A stretch of DNA of 64,000 nt, taken from assembly GCA_002298925.1 (NCBI GenBank), contig DBMM01000004.1:76205-140204 (forward strand), read 5' to 3'. This document shows, in pieces, positions 26,306 to 35,793 of this stretch. Position 1 is the stretch's first letter; the number at the start of each line of letters is the position of its first letter. The DNA is from Geobacter sp. UBA698. GTDB lineage: Bacteria; Desulfobacterota; Desulfuromonadia; Geobacterales; Pseudopelobacteraceae. The notes beneath the pieces are model-generated. The model was given only the letters and a program-made list of their open reading frames with translations. It was not told the origin of the DNA and ran no database searches. The position numbers and the translations under genes were made by a program.

Positions 26306-29300
26306 GCAGTCTCCTCTTTATTTCCTGGATTTCGGTGTTCCTTCCAGTTTTGCACCAGATAATACAGTATCGGGATTGTTACCCGTGACAATGTTGTCGA
26401 GGCGATTTCCCCGCACATCATGGCAATGGCCAGCCCCTGGAAGATCGGGTCGAATACGATCACGAAGCTTCCCACCACCACAGCGGCTGCTGTCAACAGC
26501 ATCGGGCGGAAACGGACGGCACCGGCCTCGATGATGGCCTCGTCCAGCGCCATCCCCTCGCGGCGCTTCATCTCGGCAAAGTCGATCAGTATGATTGAAT
26601 TGCGGACGATGATGCCGGCCAGGGCGATGAAACCGATCATGGAAGTGGCCGTAAAGAACGCCCCGACCAGGGCGTGCCCCGGCAGGATGCCGATCAGGGT
26701 CAGCGGAATGGGGGCCATGATCACCAGCGGCGTGGTGAAATCCCTGAACCAGGCCACCACCAGGATGTAGATCAGCACCATCACCGCCCCGAAGGCCATT
26801 CCCAGGTCACGGAAGACCTCATAGGTAATATGCCACTCACCGTCCCACTTCATGCCCATCTTCTCTTCGCTCCAGGGCTGGCGGGAAGCCAGCACCTCGA
26901 TTTTAGAACCGTCCGGGGTCGGCAGGTCGGCGATTTCCTTCTGCATCTTGAGGATGGCGTAGACCGGCGCCTCGATTTCTCCAGCCACATCGCCAATCAC
27001 ATAAACCACGTTTTTCAGGTTTTTACGGTACAGCGTCTTGTCCTCACTGGCAGCCACAGGCCGCACCAGCTGGGAAACCGGCAGATTACCGCGGGGGCCG
27101 GCCACATAGACCGACTCCAGAGACGCCAGGGAACTGCGCTGCGACAACGGCAGGCGCAGGTTAATGGTGACGGGCTCCTTCTCCCGGGGCAGATGCAGCA
27201 GTCCGACATTCTGCCCTCCCAGGGCGATGGCCAGGGTCCTGGCCACATCTTCCACGGCGATTCCGGCCAGGGCGGCTTTCTCGCTGTCAACGGCAAAGGA
27301 GACTTTGCGCTGCTCGTCTTCGCGGTACCAGTCCACATCCACCACCCCGGCGGTTTTTGCCAGAATCGACTTGACCCTGGCAGCAACAGTGCTTCGGGCG
27401 GAATCATCGGGACCGTAGATCTCGGCCACCAGCGTGGAGAGCACCGGCGGACCGGGCGGGATCTCGGCCACCTTGACCCGCGCGCCGTATCTGTCGGCAA
27501 CCGCCTTGACTAACGGACGGATCCGCTTGGCAATGGCATGGGACTGGTCCGAACGATCTTCCTTATGCAGCAGATTGACCTGTATGTCGGCCAGATGAGG
27601 CCCCTTGCGCAGGTAGTAATGGCGCACTAGGCCGTTGAAATTGAAAGGGGCGCTGGTGCCGATGTACATCTGGAAATCGGTCACTTCCGGCACCGTGCGC
27701 AGGGCATCGCCCATCTCGCGGGTGATACGGGCGGTCTGCTCCAGTGGGGTGCCGTCCGGAGCGTCAATGATCACCTGCAGTTCGTTCTTGTTGTCGAACG
27801 GCAGCATCTTGACCGTGACCGCCTTGAAATAGATCAGGGAACAGGAGAGCAAGAGCAGCACCACCACCCCGCTCAGGAAGCCGTAGCGCAGCTTTTTCTC
27901 ATGAATCAGACGCCCCATCCACTTGCGGTAGAAGGCCGTCAGCCGCGAATCTTCCGGTGCGGCCGTTGTACCATGGTGCGATTCTCCTTTCATGAAGCGA
28001 AAGGCAAAATAGGGGGTAACGATGAAAGCGATCAGCATGGAGAAGAGCATGGCCATGCTGGCCCCCACCGGGATCGGTCGCATGTAGGGGCCCATCAGCC
28101 CCCCCACGAAGCCCATGGGCAGGATCGAGGCGATCACGGCAAAGGTGGCCAGCACCGTGGGGTTGCCGATCTCGTCCACCGCCTGGATGGCGGCGTCCAG
28201 CGGTTTCATGACGGTGGTGGTAAAGTAGCGGTGGATATTTTCGACCACGACGATGGCATCATCCACCAGAATGCCAATGGAGAAGATCAGGGCAAAAAGT
28301 GTGATCCGGTTGAGGGTGTAGCCGATCAGGTAGAAGATCAGGATGGTCAGCGCCAGGGTGACCGGAATGGCGATGGCAGCCACTGCGCCGGCACGCCACC
28401 CCATGAACAGGGCGATCAGGATGGTCACCGAGATGGCCGCCAGAAACATGTGGAACAGCAGCTCGTTATTCTTCTCCTTGGCCGTCTCGCCGTAGTTGCG
28501 GGTGACCGTGACCTGCACGTCCGACGGAATCAGCTTGCCCTTGAGGGCTTCCACCTTCCTGACCAGATCTTCGGATACCCAGGTAGCGTTGGCGCCCTTG
28601 CGCTTGGCAACGGAAATGGTGACTGCGGCATAATCTTCTCTGGCGCTGCCGCTGATATTTTTGGCGTGAGCTCCCGGTCCCAGCCCCATGAAGACATAGT
28701 TGTCCGGCTCAGCGCTTCCGTCGGTAATCTGGGCCACATCGGACAGATAGACCGGCTTGCCCTGATGCACCCCCACCACCAGACGTTTGACAGACTCGCC
28801 GCTTTCCAGAAAACCACCGGTTTCCACCAGCAGCTCCCGGTTGCCACTGGAGAAGGTCCCCGACGGGAGGTTTGCGTTGCCTTTCTGCAAGGCTGCGGCA
28901 ACCTGCAGGGGGGCAAGTCCATAACCGGCCAGCCGGCCTGCATCCAGCGCCACCCGCACCTGGCGGGCCATGCCCCCCTTGATCTCGACCTCGGCCGTAT
29001 TTTCACTTTTGCGCAGCTCATCAGCCAGTTCCAGGGCCAGCTTCCGCAGGGTGCCGTGGTCATAGCGCTGGGACCAGAGCGTCAGGGCCAGAATGGGAAC
29101 ATCATCTATGGATTTGGGCACCACCAGCGGTTCGCCAGCGCCGGCAGGCAGCAGGCCGCGGTTGCTCATGACCTTGTTGTAGAGCTTGACCAGCGAATCT
29201 TCCATCGGCTGACCGACCAGATAACGGACGGTAATGATTCCCAGGCCGGGGCGGCTCATGGAGTAGAGGTACTCGACCCCCTTGATCTCCCACAGTTTGG

Positions 29301-29523
29301 CCTCGAACGGCTTGACAACCCGCTCCTGAACCTCCTGGGGGGACGAACCGGGCATGGGCAGATAGATATCCACCATGGGCACCACGATCTGGGGCTCCTC
29401 TTCACGGGGAGTCATCTTGACCGCGAACAGCCCCAGCAGCAGGGAGGCCCCGACGATCAACGGCGTCAGCTTAGAATTGATAAAGGCGCGGGCAATTTTA
29501 CCGGCAAAACCGAGTTTATGCAT
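26302..29523 (-). CDS. RND-family efflux pump inner-membrane subunit
   Basis: The 1073-residue protein is a proton-driven export pump of the AcrB superfamily. It has the N-terminal helix and TPREEEPQIVVPMVDIYLPM, a large periplasmic domain, the TM4 proton-relay pair in FSIGILVDDAIVVVENIHRY, a second periplasmic domain and the C-terminal six helices (MIGFIALAGIIVRNSIILID). The DD relay rather than the heavy-metal type DGAVVMVEN argues against a CzcA-type metal exporter; the substrate is unknown. It is in one operon with TolC-like and membrane fusion proteins and DUF2845. Confidence 0.93.
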   Translation of the reverse strand: MHKLGFAGKIARAFINSKLTPLIVGASLLLGLFAVKMTPREEEPQIVVPMVDIYLPMPGSSPQEVQERVVKPFEAKLWEIKGVEYLYSMSRPGLGIITVRYLVGQPMEDSLVKLYNKVMSNRGLLPAGAGEPLVVPKSIDDVPILALTLWSQRYDHGTLRKLALELADELRKSENTAEVEIKGGMARQVRVALDAGRLAGYGLAPLQVAAALQKGNANLPSGTFSSGNRELLVETGGFLESGESVKRLVVGVHQGKPVYLSDVAQITDGSAEPDNYVFMGLGPGAHAKNISGSAREDYAAVTISVAKRKGANATWVSEDLVRKVEALKGKLIPSDVQVTVTRNYGETAKEKNNELLFHMFLAAISVTILIALFMGWRAGAVAAIAIPVTLALTILIFYLIGYTLNRITLFALIFSIGILVDDAIVVVENIHRYFTTTVMKPLDAAIQAVDEIGNPTVLATFAVIASILPMGFVGGLMGPYMRPIPVGASMAMLFSMLIAFIVTPYFAFRFMKGESHHGTTAAPEDSRLTAFYRKWMGRLIHEKKLRYGFLSGVVVLLLLSCSLIYFKAVTVKMLPFDNKNELQVIIDAPDGTPLEQTARITREMGDALRTVPEVTDFQMYIGTSAPFNFNGLVRHYYLRKGPHLADIQVNLLHKEDRSDQSHAIAKRIRPLVKAVADRYGARVKVAEIPPGPPVLSTLVAEIYGPDDSARSTVAARVKSILAKTAGVVDVDWYREDEQRKVSFAVDSEKAALAGIAVEDVARTLAIALGGQNVGLLHLPREKEPVTINLRLPLSQRSSLASLESVYVAGPRGNLPVSQLVRPVAASEDKTLYRKNLKNVVYVIGDVAGEIEAPVYAILKMQKEIADLPTPDGSKIEVLASRQPWSEEKMGMKWDGEWHITYEVFRDLGMAFGAVMVLIYILVVAWFRDFTTPLVIMAPIPLTLIGILPGHALVGAFFTATSMIGFIALAGIIVRNSIILIDFAEMKRREGMALDEAIIEAGAVRFRPMLLTAAAVVVGSFVIVFDPIFQGLAIAMMCGEIASTTLSRVTIPILYYLVQNWKEHRNPGNKEETA

Positions 29524-29553
29524 GGTGTATAGGCTCCAGAGGGGTAAAACTGA

Positions 29554-29865
29554 TCAGCGCCCGAAGGTGCCGGTTTTGATCTCGACCAGGGTGCCGTTCC
29601 GGAATGTCAGGTAATGGACCAAGGTATGTGGACCCTGGTTGTAGGTCCACTCTTCAACCTCGACGTAGCGAACCCGGCCCTTGCCGGTTTCTTCGCTGTC
29701 AGTCCATCTGACCTTGTTGGTGGGAGGATCGCATTTGACCACGACCTCTGACATGGAATCGCCGCTGGATACGATGCTGCCATTGGGGCAGCGAAAATTG
29801 TCGGCAAAGGCGCCGGAAACCGGAAAGAGTAGAACAGAGACCGCCACAAGTATCAGTTTCATCAT
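29554..29865 (-). CDS. DUF2845 small exported protein
   Basis: The 103-residue protein has a signal peptide (LILVAVSVLLFPVSGAFA) and the DUF2845 pattern FRCPNGSIVSSGDSMSEV, VVKCDPPTNK, then WTYNQGPHTLVHYLTFRNG. Two cysteines could form a disulfide. Function unknown. It lies inside the efflux operon, overlapping the end of the membrane fusion gene by 4 bases and 30 bases before the pump gene, so it may be an accessory of the pump. Confidence 0.8.
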   Translation of the reverse strand: MMKLILVAVSVLLFPVSGAFADNFRCPNGSIVSSGDSMSEVVVKCDPPTNKVRWTDSEETGKGRVRYVEVEEWTYNQGPHTLVHYLTFRNGTLVEIKTGTFGR

Positions 29866-31028
29866 TCCACCTTCACCCCTTCGCTGACCTTTTCCGCTCC
29901 CGAAACCACCACCCGTTCGCCTTCTGACAGACCGGAGAGGATCTCCAGCCGCTCACCCAGCTGTTTGCCGATCTTGACCAGTCGCATGCGGGCGATGCTA
30001 TCCTTATCCAGGACCCAGACCGAGGTCAGGGCGCCCCGTTCGACAAGCGCTTTCCTTGGGACCATGATACCGCTGACGCCCGTTCCCGAAGAAACAGCAC
30101 CCCGCCCGAACATACCTGATCTAAGCCCCTTCCGACTGAGAGGGATCTTGGCGGTAAAGGTGCGGCTGACAGGGTCGGAGGCGGGGACAATCTCGGCGAT
30201 CTGCGCTGCAAAGGTGGCGTTGACCGCATCCAGGGTCACCTGCACCGCCGTGCCCGGCTTGACCCTGCTTGCCATGGAGTCCGGAATGGCCAGTTCCAGC
30301 AGGTAGCGCCCCTCGTCTTCGATAGTAAAAATGGGCTGGGCAGGAAATACCGTGGCCCCGAGATCCGCCTGTTTTGCGGTGATTATTCCGGAGATGGGGG
30401 CCACGATCCTGGTGTAGTCCGCCATGACTCCGGCTGCCCGCGAGCTCTCCTGGGCCTGCTTCAGCCTGGCTTCGGCCCGGGCTAGCCCTTGGGAGGCAAG
30501 CTCCTTCTCGGTCTGTTTAACATCAAACTCCTGACGGGTGACGGCCTGTTCGTTGAAGAGTTTATGGTAGCGCTCAAAGGTCGTGTCGGCCAGACGCTTG
30601 CTGGCAGCGGCCTCGTCAACTCCGCGCCGGGCTTCGTCAATGCCGGCCACAGCCAGAGCTGCCTTGGCCTGGTTCTCCTGGGCATCCAGGCGGGCCAGCA
30701 GCTGCCCCTTGCGCACCCGGTCACCTTCCCGGACATTCAGCACATTGACGGTTCCGGGAATCCGGGCCGAAACCACTGCACTGGTGGCGGCCCGCACCGT
30801 ACCGACTACTTCAACCGTTTCGGAGACCGAATCCGATTTCACGATTTCGGTAGCAACGCCTTTGACAACCGTCACAGGTCCAGCAGCTTTTGGTCCCGCT
30901 TCATGACCTTTGCCGCCACAACCGGCCAGGGAGAATCCCGCAACAGCTGCCAACAGGAGTAAGCCGCACAGCTTGGACGTATTTCCGTGTCCCCATATCC
31001 CTACGATTAATCTATCGATCAGCATCAT
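29862..31028 (-). CDS. RND efflux membrane fusion lipoprotein
   Basis: The periplasmic adaptor links the pump to the outer-membrane channel. The 388-residue protein has a lipoprotein signal (LLLLAAVAGFSLAGC, Cys at about 37), a barrel-sandwich hybrid (GTVRAATSAVVSARIPGTVN, VREGDRVRKGQLLARLD), an alpha-helical hairpin (about 110-190), the return half (IVAPISGIITAKQADLGATV) and a C-terminal beta domain (VMVPRKAL-like IMVPRKALVERG). The start overlaps the tolC-like gene by 4 bases. Confidence 0.93.
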   Translation of the reverse strand: MMLIDRLIVGIWGHGNTSKLCGLLLLAAVAGFSLAGCGGKGHEAGPKAAGPVTVVKGVATEIVKSDSVSETVEVVGTVRAATSAVVSARIPGTVNVLNVREGDRVRKGQLLARLDAQENQAKAALAVAGIDEARRGVDEAAASKRLADTTFERYHKLFNEQAVTRQEFDVKQTEKELASQGLARAEARLKQAQESSRAAGVMADYTRIVAPISGIITAKQADLGATVFPAQPIFTIEDEGRYLLELAIPDSMASRVKPGTAVQVTLDAVNATFAAQIAEIVPASDPVSRTFTAKIPLSRKGLRSGMFGRGAVSSGTGVSGIMVPRKALVERGALTSVWVLDKDSIARMRLVKIGKQLGERLEILSGLSEGERVVVSGAEKVSEGVKVE

Positions 31029-32362
31029 TTCAGCATCTCCTCCAGAAATACTCCTGACATATGATACACCTGTCCGCCTGCCAGGCTGTAGCCGGCTTCA
31101 GTTGCCGTCAGACTGGCCCTGGCCTGGTTCAGAGTGGTTTGCGCATCCAGCAGTTCCAGCATGGTTGCCAGTGAATTTTCAAAACGCCTGGAGAGCAGAC
31201 GCACCGTTTCCTCGGCATCCAGGACGGCGTGACGGGCCACCTCCAACCGCTTGCCCATCTCTTCCCGACGCAGCAGGCTCTCCTGAACCTGAAAGGCAAC
31301 CGTTTTGTTGCCGCTATCATGCCTTTCGGCAGCCGCAGAGCGCTGTGCCGCGGCACGCTTCCGTTCATGGCCGCGCCTGAATCCATCGAAAAGCTGCCAC
31401 TTGAGATTGACACCGGCCAGCCAGGAGTCATTGTCGTTGCCGAAAGGAACATCCCGGGAGTTCAGCTGATAACTGGCAAAGCCCTCCAGCGAGGGGAGGT
31501 AGGCGCTTCTGGCCAGGCCAACACCGGCATCGGCCTTCTCCACCTCACTACGAAAGCGCCGCAGATCGTTCCTTGTTTCCAGAGCTGTTCCGGTCAGACT
31601 CTCCCGGGTTGCCTTGACAGCAAAAACAGGAGCTTTGTCGGCCGGCTCGATCCGCGAACCGGGGGCACACCCGAGCAGTACTGCCAGCTGCATCTGGGCG
31701 ATGACCAGATCGTTGTGGGCGGTGATCTGCTGCTGCTCCACCAGGGAAAGCTGCGTGCGGGCGCGCAGCTCATCCGATTTCAAGCCGGTACCGACTTCAT
31801 TACGGACCCTGGCCAGCCGCATGCTCTCACGGGCTTCGCTCAGCGCCTTTTCGGAAACCGTGAGCTGTGCCTCGGCTTTTTGCACATCAAGATACAGACG
31901 GAACACCTCAAAAGCGACCTCCTGTCGGGCAGCGTCAAGATCAATCCCAGCTATGTCGGCCTCTTTAATCGCCATGGTGCGTGTCGGGGCTATGGAAGGG
32001 ATGTAGAGCGGTATCTGCGCAGTTACGGCGCTCTTAAAATCCTGCTGGGCGGAGGGATGATTGAGTCGGTTAATCTGGAAATCATCCTGCCTGAAGCGCC
32101 CCTCATCGAGCTTCATCATGAAGGTCTGGGTGGGAGCATTGGAAGCAGTGAAGCTTTCCTCCAGGAAGAGGCGCGGATAGTAGCCGGATGTCGCGATCGA
32201 GATTCCCTGTTGAGCAGCGGAGGCGTCGAATGTTGCTGCCCGGACCCGGTTATTTTTCTCCAGCGCCATGACGATGCTGTCTTTGAGCGTCAACCGCAGA
32301 ACTTCAGCCCGGACGGCACCAGCCGGAATGAGTAACAACAGTAAAAAAATTAAAACAGGCAT
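31025..32362 (-). CDS. TolC-family outer membrane efflux protein
   Basis: The trimeric outer-membrane channel of the pump. The 445-residue protein has a signal peptide (LIFLLLLLIPAGAVRA), two outer membrane efflux repeats with heptad-like helices (for example RLARVRNEVGTGLKSDELRA and SRRFENSLATMLELLDAQTT), and the typical LKDSIVMALEKN opening. It is the promoter-proximal gene of the operon tolC-like, MFP, DUF2845, RND, C_GCAxxG, DUF2892, reading leftward from the AT-rich region at 32.4 kb. Confidence 0.92.
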   Translation of the reverse strand: MPVLIFLLLLLIPAGAVRAEVLRLTLKDSIVMALEKNNRVRAATFDASAAQQGISIATSGYYPRLFLEESFTASNAPTQTFMMKLDEGRFRQDDFQINRLNHPSAQQDFKSAVTAQIPLYIPSIAPTRTMAIKEADIAGIDLDAARQEVAFEVFRLYLDVQKAEAQLTVSEKALSEARESMRLARVRNEVGTGLKSDELRARTQLSLVEQQQITAHNDLVIAQMQLAVLLGCAPGSRIEPADKAPVFAVKATRESLTGTALETRNDLRRFRSEVEKADAGVGLARSAYLPSLEGFASYQLNSRDVPFGNDNDSWLAGVNLKWQLFDGFRRGHERKRAAAQRSAAAERHDSGNKTVAFQVQESLLRREEMGKRLEVARHAVLDAEETVRLLSRRFENSLATMLELLDAQTTLNQARASLTATEAGYSLAGGQVYHMSGVFLEEMLK

Positions 32363-32396
32363 CCATGCCTCCTAAACTTATTATGCCTTATATCAT

Positions 32397-32414
32397 ATAT
32401 TCAATATTTCATAT
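32397..32414. promoter_or_regulatory. Operator-like imperfect inverted repeat before the efflux operon
   Basis: ATATTCAA, two bases, TTTCATAT lies 35-52 bases upstream of the tolC-like start. The half-site ATATTCAA is identical to that of the perfect repeat at 45,574 before the CDF-like transporter. AT-rich repeats of this form resemble ArsR/SmtB-family operators. The second half matches at only 6 of 8 positions, so this is tentative. Confidence 0.35.
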
Positions 32415-32475
32415 GTCAATACTTTTCAGAATATGCAGTGTATTTGTTTTTAAAGTGTATACAGCTGCCCACAAA

Positions 32476-32516
32476 TGTCAATCCAATGACAGACCATCAA
32501 CGTCAATCCAATGACA
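32476..32516. repeat. Tandem 15-bp direct repeat, each copy an inverted repeat
   Basis: GTCAATCCAATGACA occurs exactly twice, at 32,477-32,491 and 32,502-32,516, with a 25-base period. Each copy is itself an inverted repeat (TGTCA or CGTCA, six bases, TGACA), as expected for two adjacent dimeric regulator sites. The nearest gene is the efflux operon start, 115 bases away. The rest of 32,517-32,850 is AT-rich with no gene seen. Confidence 0.5.
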
Positions 32517-32854
32517 CCAGCCAAATAGCTTAAACACTCCAAGCCTATTATCGTATCACCTTTCAGCAAACCGCACATCCAACCCTGATCAATGAAAAAA
32601 ATTAAGCGTAAACAGCTAGATACAAAATTGATACTTGAAAGGCCGGGCAGACCTGTCTGCTGACCACAGAACCTTAAACACTTCACTAACCGGCCAATTA
32701 GCTGGCCTTATTATACATTCCAAAATATTAACATTTTATTGTTAAATCATTTAGCAACCCGATTTAAAGCACTTATACGCAATATATTAATTTATATATA
32801 CATGGTCCGTATATTGCTTAACAAACGTTAGATAAGAATCGGAAACAGCACAAA

Positions 32855-33230
32855 ATGACTCAGACCACCATGCAGATGGCTAAAAACAAGGCCGAAACTG
32901 CTCAAGCAGCCAATCATATGAAAGAGCTGGCTTGCAAGGGAACGGATTCAATGCACAAAACAGCGGCGGAAATGAACAGTTTCAGCAAAGCCGCCAACGA
33001 GTCAGTCGAACGGATAACGCCCCCGGGATGAGTATCGGAACAGATCGGTGAAGTAGTATCTCTCATCAGGGACATTGCCGACCAGGCCAACCTGCTGGCT
33101 CTGAATGTATCCATCGAAGCAGTAACCAGGGAAGTGTCATCCTGCTTCAACGACATCAAGGATTCAGCGGGAGAGCCTTTCCGCTATTGCCGGCGATCTC
33201 AAGACAAGGGTTGAGTGGTTCAAGCTGTAA
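32855..33230 (+). pseudogene. Decayed methyl-accepting chemotaxis protein (C-terminal part)
   Basis: Reading from ATG 32855, codons give MAKNKAETAQAANHMKEL, then an in-frame TGA at 33,029, then EQIGEVVSLIRDIADQANLL and ALNVSIEA, which matches the conserved hairpin tip of MCP signalling domains. After a frameshift near 33,165 the reading ends LSAIAGDLKTRVEWFKL, close to the end of the intact MCP at 37,596-40,052 (LGHKAEWFKF). The sensor, membrane, HAMP and most of the descending helix are missing. It is a relic, not a functional receptor. The gap from 33,231 to 33,461 has no gene. Confidence 0.85.
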
Positions 33231-33461
33231 AGGAACTGGCTGTTTTCCATTGCAACACAGAATAAAAGCGTGGTGCCGGGCTTCGCATTGCCCTTCAAAT
33301 CAATTTATTTATATATCCGGCATTATACATAGACACAAAATCTCAACAGGAAAAGAGGTGAGCAAGCAGGAACGGAACGACACTCTGGACTTGGGCCGAC
33401 TCCTGAGAGTAACAGCCGTCACACATGGCATTAACTGGCCACACCATCAAAGGAGATATCA

Positions 33462-35234
33462 ATGAAAAATGTCACGAAACTCGCCGCAGTACTGCTTGCT
33501 GCGGGAATGGCGCTGCCCGGAACTGTACGGGCAGCTGATGATGACCTGATGAAAAAGATCGATCAGCTGTCCAAAGAACTGGAGCAGCTGAAGGGTCAGG
33601 TCAAGCAAAACGAGGAAAAAGCATCCAAGTCGGCAGAAAAATCCGCCCAGAAGTCAGACGCGAAAGAAATTGCCGATCTGAAGAGCCAGGTCAAGAGAAT
33701 GGAAGATAAATCCATCGGTAAATGGCTGACTATCGGTGGAGATTACCGCTTCCGGGTTGACAGCCTGCACGGCCAGACCGTCGCATACACTAATGCCCCC
33801 GCCTTCATGGGTGCCCTGCAGAGCGATCCGGCATTTACGACATTTTTCGCTCAGAACCAGGGACTGCTCCGTTCCACTTCTTATGCTGCGGTCCAGGGTC
33901 TTACGCCAAATATCATGATGGGGAACCTGGTTGCATTTCTGATGTCACCGGCTGGTGGCAGCATGACCCAAGCAGCTGCTCTGGCCAAATTACAGCAACT
34001 TGGCGGCGGGGCATTTGTCCCGGCCTACAAACCGAAGAACGAAACTCTCTATACCAACAAGTTCGGCCTGGACCTGACAGCCAAGGCGCTACAAAATGTA
34101 ACTGTCCATGCCAAACTGGACATGTACAAGACCTTCGGTTCCCAGAGCGATTCCCAGACCACCGGCAACTACTTTGCCGACCGTGTGGGCGTTTTTGATG
34201 GCACACTCAGCCATACCCCGTCCGACAGCCTGCTGAATGTAGACCGTGCCTATGCCACCTGGAGCAACATCGCCGAGCAGCCGCTCTGGTTCTCCGTCGG
34301 TCGCCGTCCCTCCACCAACGGGGCGCCAAGCAACCTGCGGCTCAACAACGATCGCCCCGGCAACGGCGGCACCCCGGCCCTGCTGGTGGATTACGCCTTT
34401 GACGGCATGACCATCGGCTATGCCCCCGATATCGACGCACTTCCGGGCGCCTACGCCAAGGTCTGCTACGGCCGTGGTTTTGACAGCGGCCTCAAGACAC
34501 CGACCAACAGCATCAAAGATACCGACATGCTGGGAATCGGGGTTATTCCCTATGAAACCGATCCGCTGCGCATTTGGCTGCAATGGAACCGCGGCTTCAA
34601 CATCTTTGACTTCCCGTCCATGAAGAATACGGCCGCCTTCGGCAGCACGGCTCCCTCGGTAAACCTTGGCGACATCGACTGGTACGGCGCCGGAGCCATG
34701 AGCACCCTCAAGAAAGTCGGCCCCGGCAACATCAACTTCTTCGCCGACTTCGGCCTGAGCGTCACGCATCCCAACAACACCGTCTCGGCCAATGCCGGTT
34801 TCCAGGGTCTCATGACCGGTGCCTTCCTGGCACCCGAGGCGCCGACCAGCAAGACCGGCTGGGCAACCTATGTCGGTGTGCGCTACGACCTTCCTTCCAA
34901 GACCAAACTAGGATTCGAATTCAACCATGGCTCCAGGGACTGGATCCCCTTCTCTCCGGCAGCTGATGACATGTGGACCGCCAAGGTCGGTACCCGCGGC
35001 AATGTCTATGAGCCCTACATCATCCAGGAACTGAATCTCAAACCGCTCTCCTCCTACTTTGCCAAGGCTTTCTTCAAGCTTGGCTACCAGTACTATGATT
35101 TTGAGTACTCCGGCAGCAACAACTGGGTCGGCGCCTCCAAGAAAATCTCTGATGTCACGTCAAGCGACATGCTGCTGATGGCGCCAATGAAAGAAGCCCA
35201 CGATGTGTACGGCACGTTTGAAGTAAAATTTTAA
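33462..35234 (+). CDS. DUF3373-type outer membrane beta-barrel protein
   Basis: The 590-residue protein has a signal peptide (KLAAVLLAAGMALPGTVRA), a periplasmic coiled coil (about 25-85, KKIDQLSKELEQLKGQVKQN and QVKRMEDK), then a long beta-rich region (GKWLTIGGDYRFRVDSLHGQ, FSVGRRPSTNGAPSNLRLNN) ending in Phe (TFEVKF), as outer-membrane barrels do. The layout matches DUF3373/porin-like proteins frequent in Geobacter, some linked with cytochrome loci. The solute is unknown. AAAGGAG precedes the ATG. It begins a plus-strand run with a small secreted protein and an octaheme cytochrome. Confidence 0.8.
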   Translation: MKNVTKLAAVLLAAGMALPGTVRAADDDLMKKIDQLSKELEQLKGQVKQNEEKASKSAEKSAQKSDAKEIADLKSQVKRMEDKSIGKWLTIGGDYRFRVDSLHGQTVAYTNAPAFMGALQSDPAFTTFFAQNQGLLRSTSYAAVQGLTPNIMMGNLVAFLMSPAGGSMTQAAALAKLQQLGGGAFVPAYKPKNETLYTNKFGLDLTAKALQNVTVHAKLDMYKTFGSQSDSQTTGNYFADRVGVFDGTLSHTPSDSLLNVDRAYATWSNIAEQPLWFSVGRRPSTNGAPSNLRLNNDRPGNGGTPALLVDYAFDGMTIGYAPDIDALPGAYAKVCYGRGFDSGLKTPTNSIKDTDMLGIGVIPYETDPLRIWLQWNRGFNIFDFPSMKNTAAFGSTAPSVNLGDIDWYGAGAMSTLKKVGPGNINFFADFGLSVTHPNNTVSANAGFQGLMTGAFLAPEAPTSKTGWATYVGVRYDLPSKTKLGFEFNHGSRDWIPFSPAADDMWTAKVGTRGNVYEPYIIQELNLKPLSSYFAKAFFKLGYQYYDFEYSGSNNWVGASKKISDVTSSDMLLMAPMKEAHDVYGTFEVKF

Positions 35235-35249
35235 GCTGTCAACGGTGAG

Positions 35250-35283
35250 CCTGGCGGCAGATTGGAATAAGCTCCGCCAGGCA
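35250..35283 (+). repeat. Intercistronic stem-loop after the DUF3373 gene
   Basis: GCCTGGCGG pairs perfectly with CCGCCAGGC across a 16-base loop, 15 bases after the stop codon. No T-run follows, so it is more likely an RNA-stability or processing element than a full terminator, allowing lower read-through into the small secreted protein gene. Confidence 0.5.
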
Positions 35284-35309
35284 ATATCAAACGAGAAAGG
35301 AACCCGATC

Positions 35310-35633
35310 ATGAAAAAAACAGTATCAATTATCGTTATGGCCGTCCTAATGATGGTCTCCATTGTTGCACTATCACGCACAGCCCAGGCAGATGAAGGCA
35401 AAATGGTTGGCACAATCTCAAAACTGGAAATGTCAGCCGACAAAAAAACTGCAACGGTCGTGCTGAAAGATTCAAAGAGCGGCGAGGATGTTACGATCAT
35501 CATTACAGATGATCTGACCCTTGATAAATTCAATGACAAGCGCATCGTAGAGGGAGATGAAATCCGTTGCAAATTTGAAAAAGAGGGCGGCAAGAATTCA
35601 AGCAAGATGTTCAAGAAGACTGCCGGCTGTTAG
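35310..35633 (+). CDS. Small exported protein of unknown function
   Basis: The 107-residue protein has a signal peptide (TVSIIVMAVLMMVSIVALSRTAQA) and a mature part of about 80 residues: EGKMVGTISKLEMSADKKTA, then DVTIIITDDLTLDKFND and a basic C-terminus with two Cys (RCKF and AGC). It reads as a small beta-barrel (OB- or SH3-like) domain, but I do not recognise the family. AAAGGAA precedes the ATG. It lies between the DUF3373 protein and the octaheme cytochrome. Confidence 0.65.
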   Translation: MKKTVSIIVMAVLMMVSIVALSRTAQADEGKMVGTISKLEMSADKKTATVVLKDSKSGEDVTIIITDDLTLDKFNDKRIVEGDEIRCKFEKEGGKNSSKMFKKTAGC

Positions 35634-35793
35634 ATGACGATCTGATACAAACCAAATGGCAACATAGAGAAAAAAGTGCCTGAAATTGGGCACGTTTTTA
35701 AAGGAACAAGACATTCAAATAGCCATATAAACATATCCAGAAGCTTCGGCAGTACAATTTACATGCAGACCATGTGTACAAAGGAGTCGGAAA

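Noticed and set aside
27901..29532. A 543-codon plus-strand frame rich in His, Gln and Gly opposite the RND pump
   Set aside because: Composition is that of a complement of membrane-protein codons; the pump gene on the other strand is certain.
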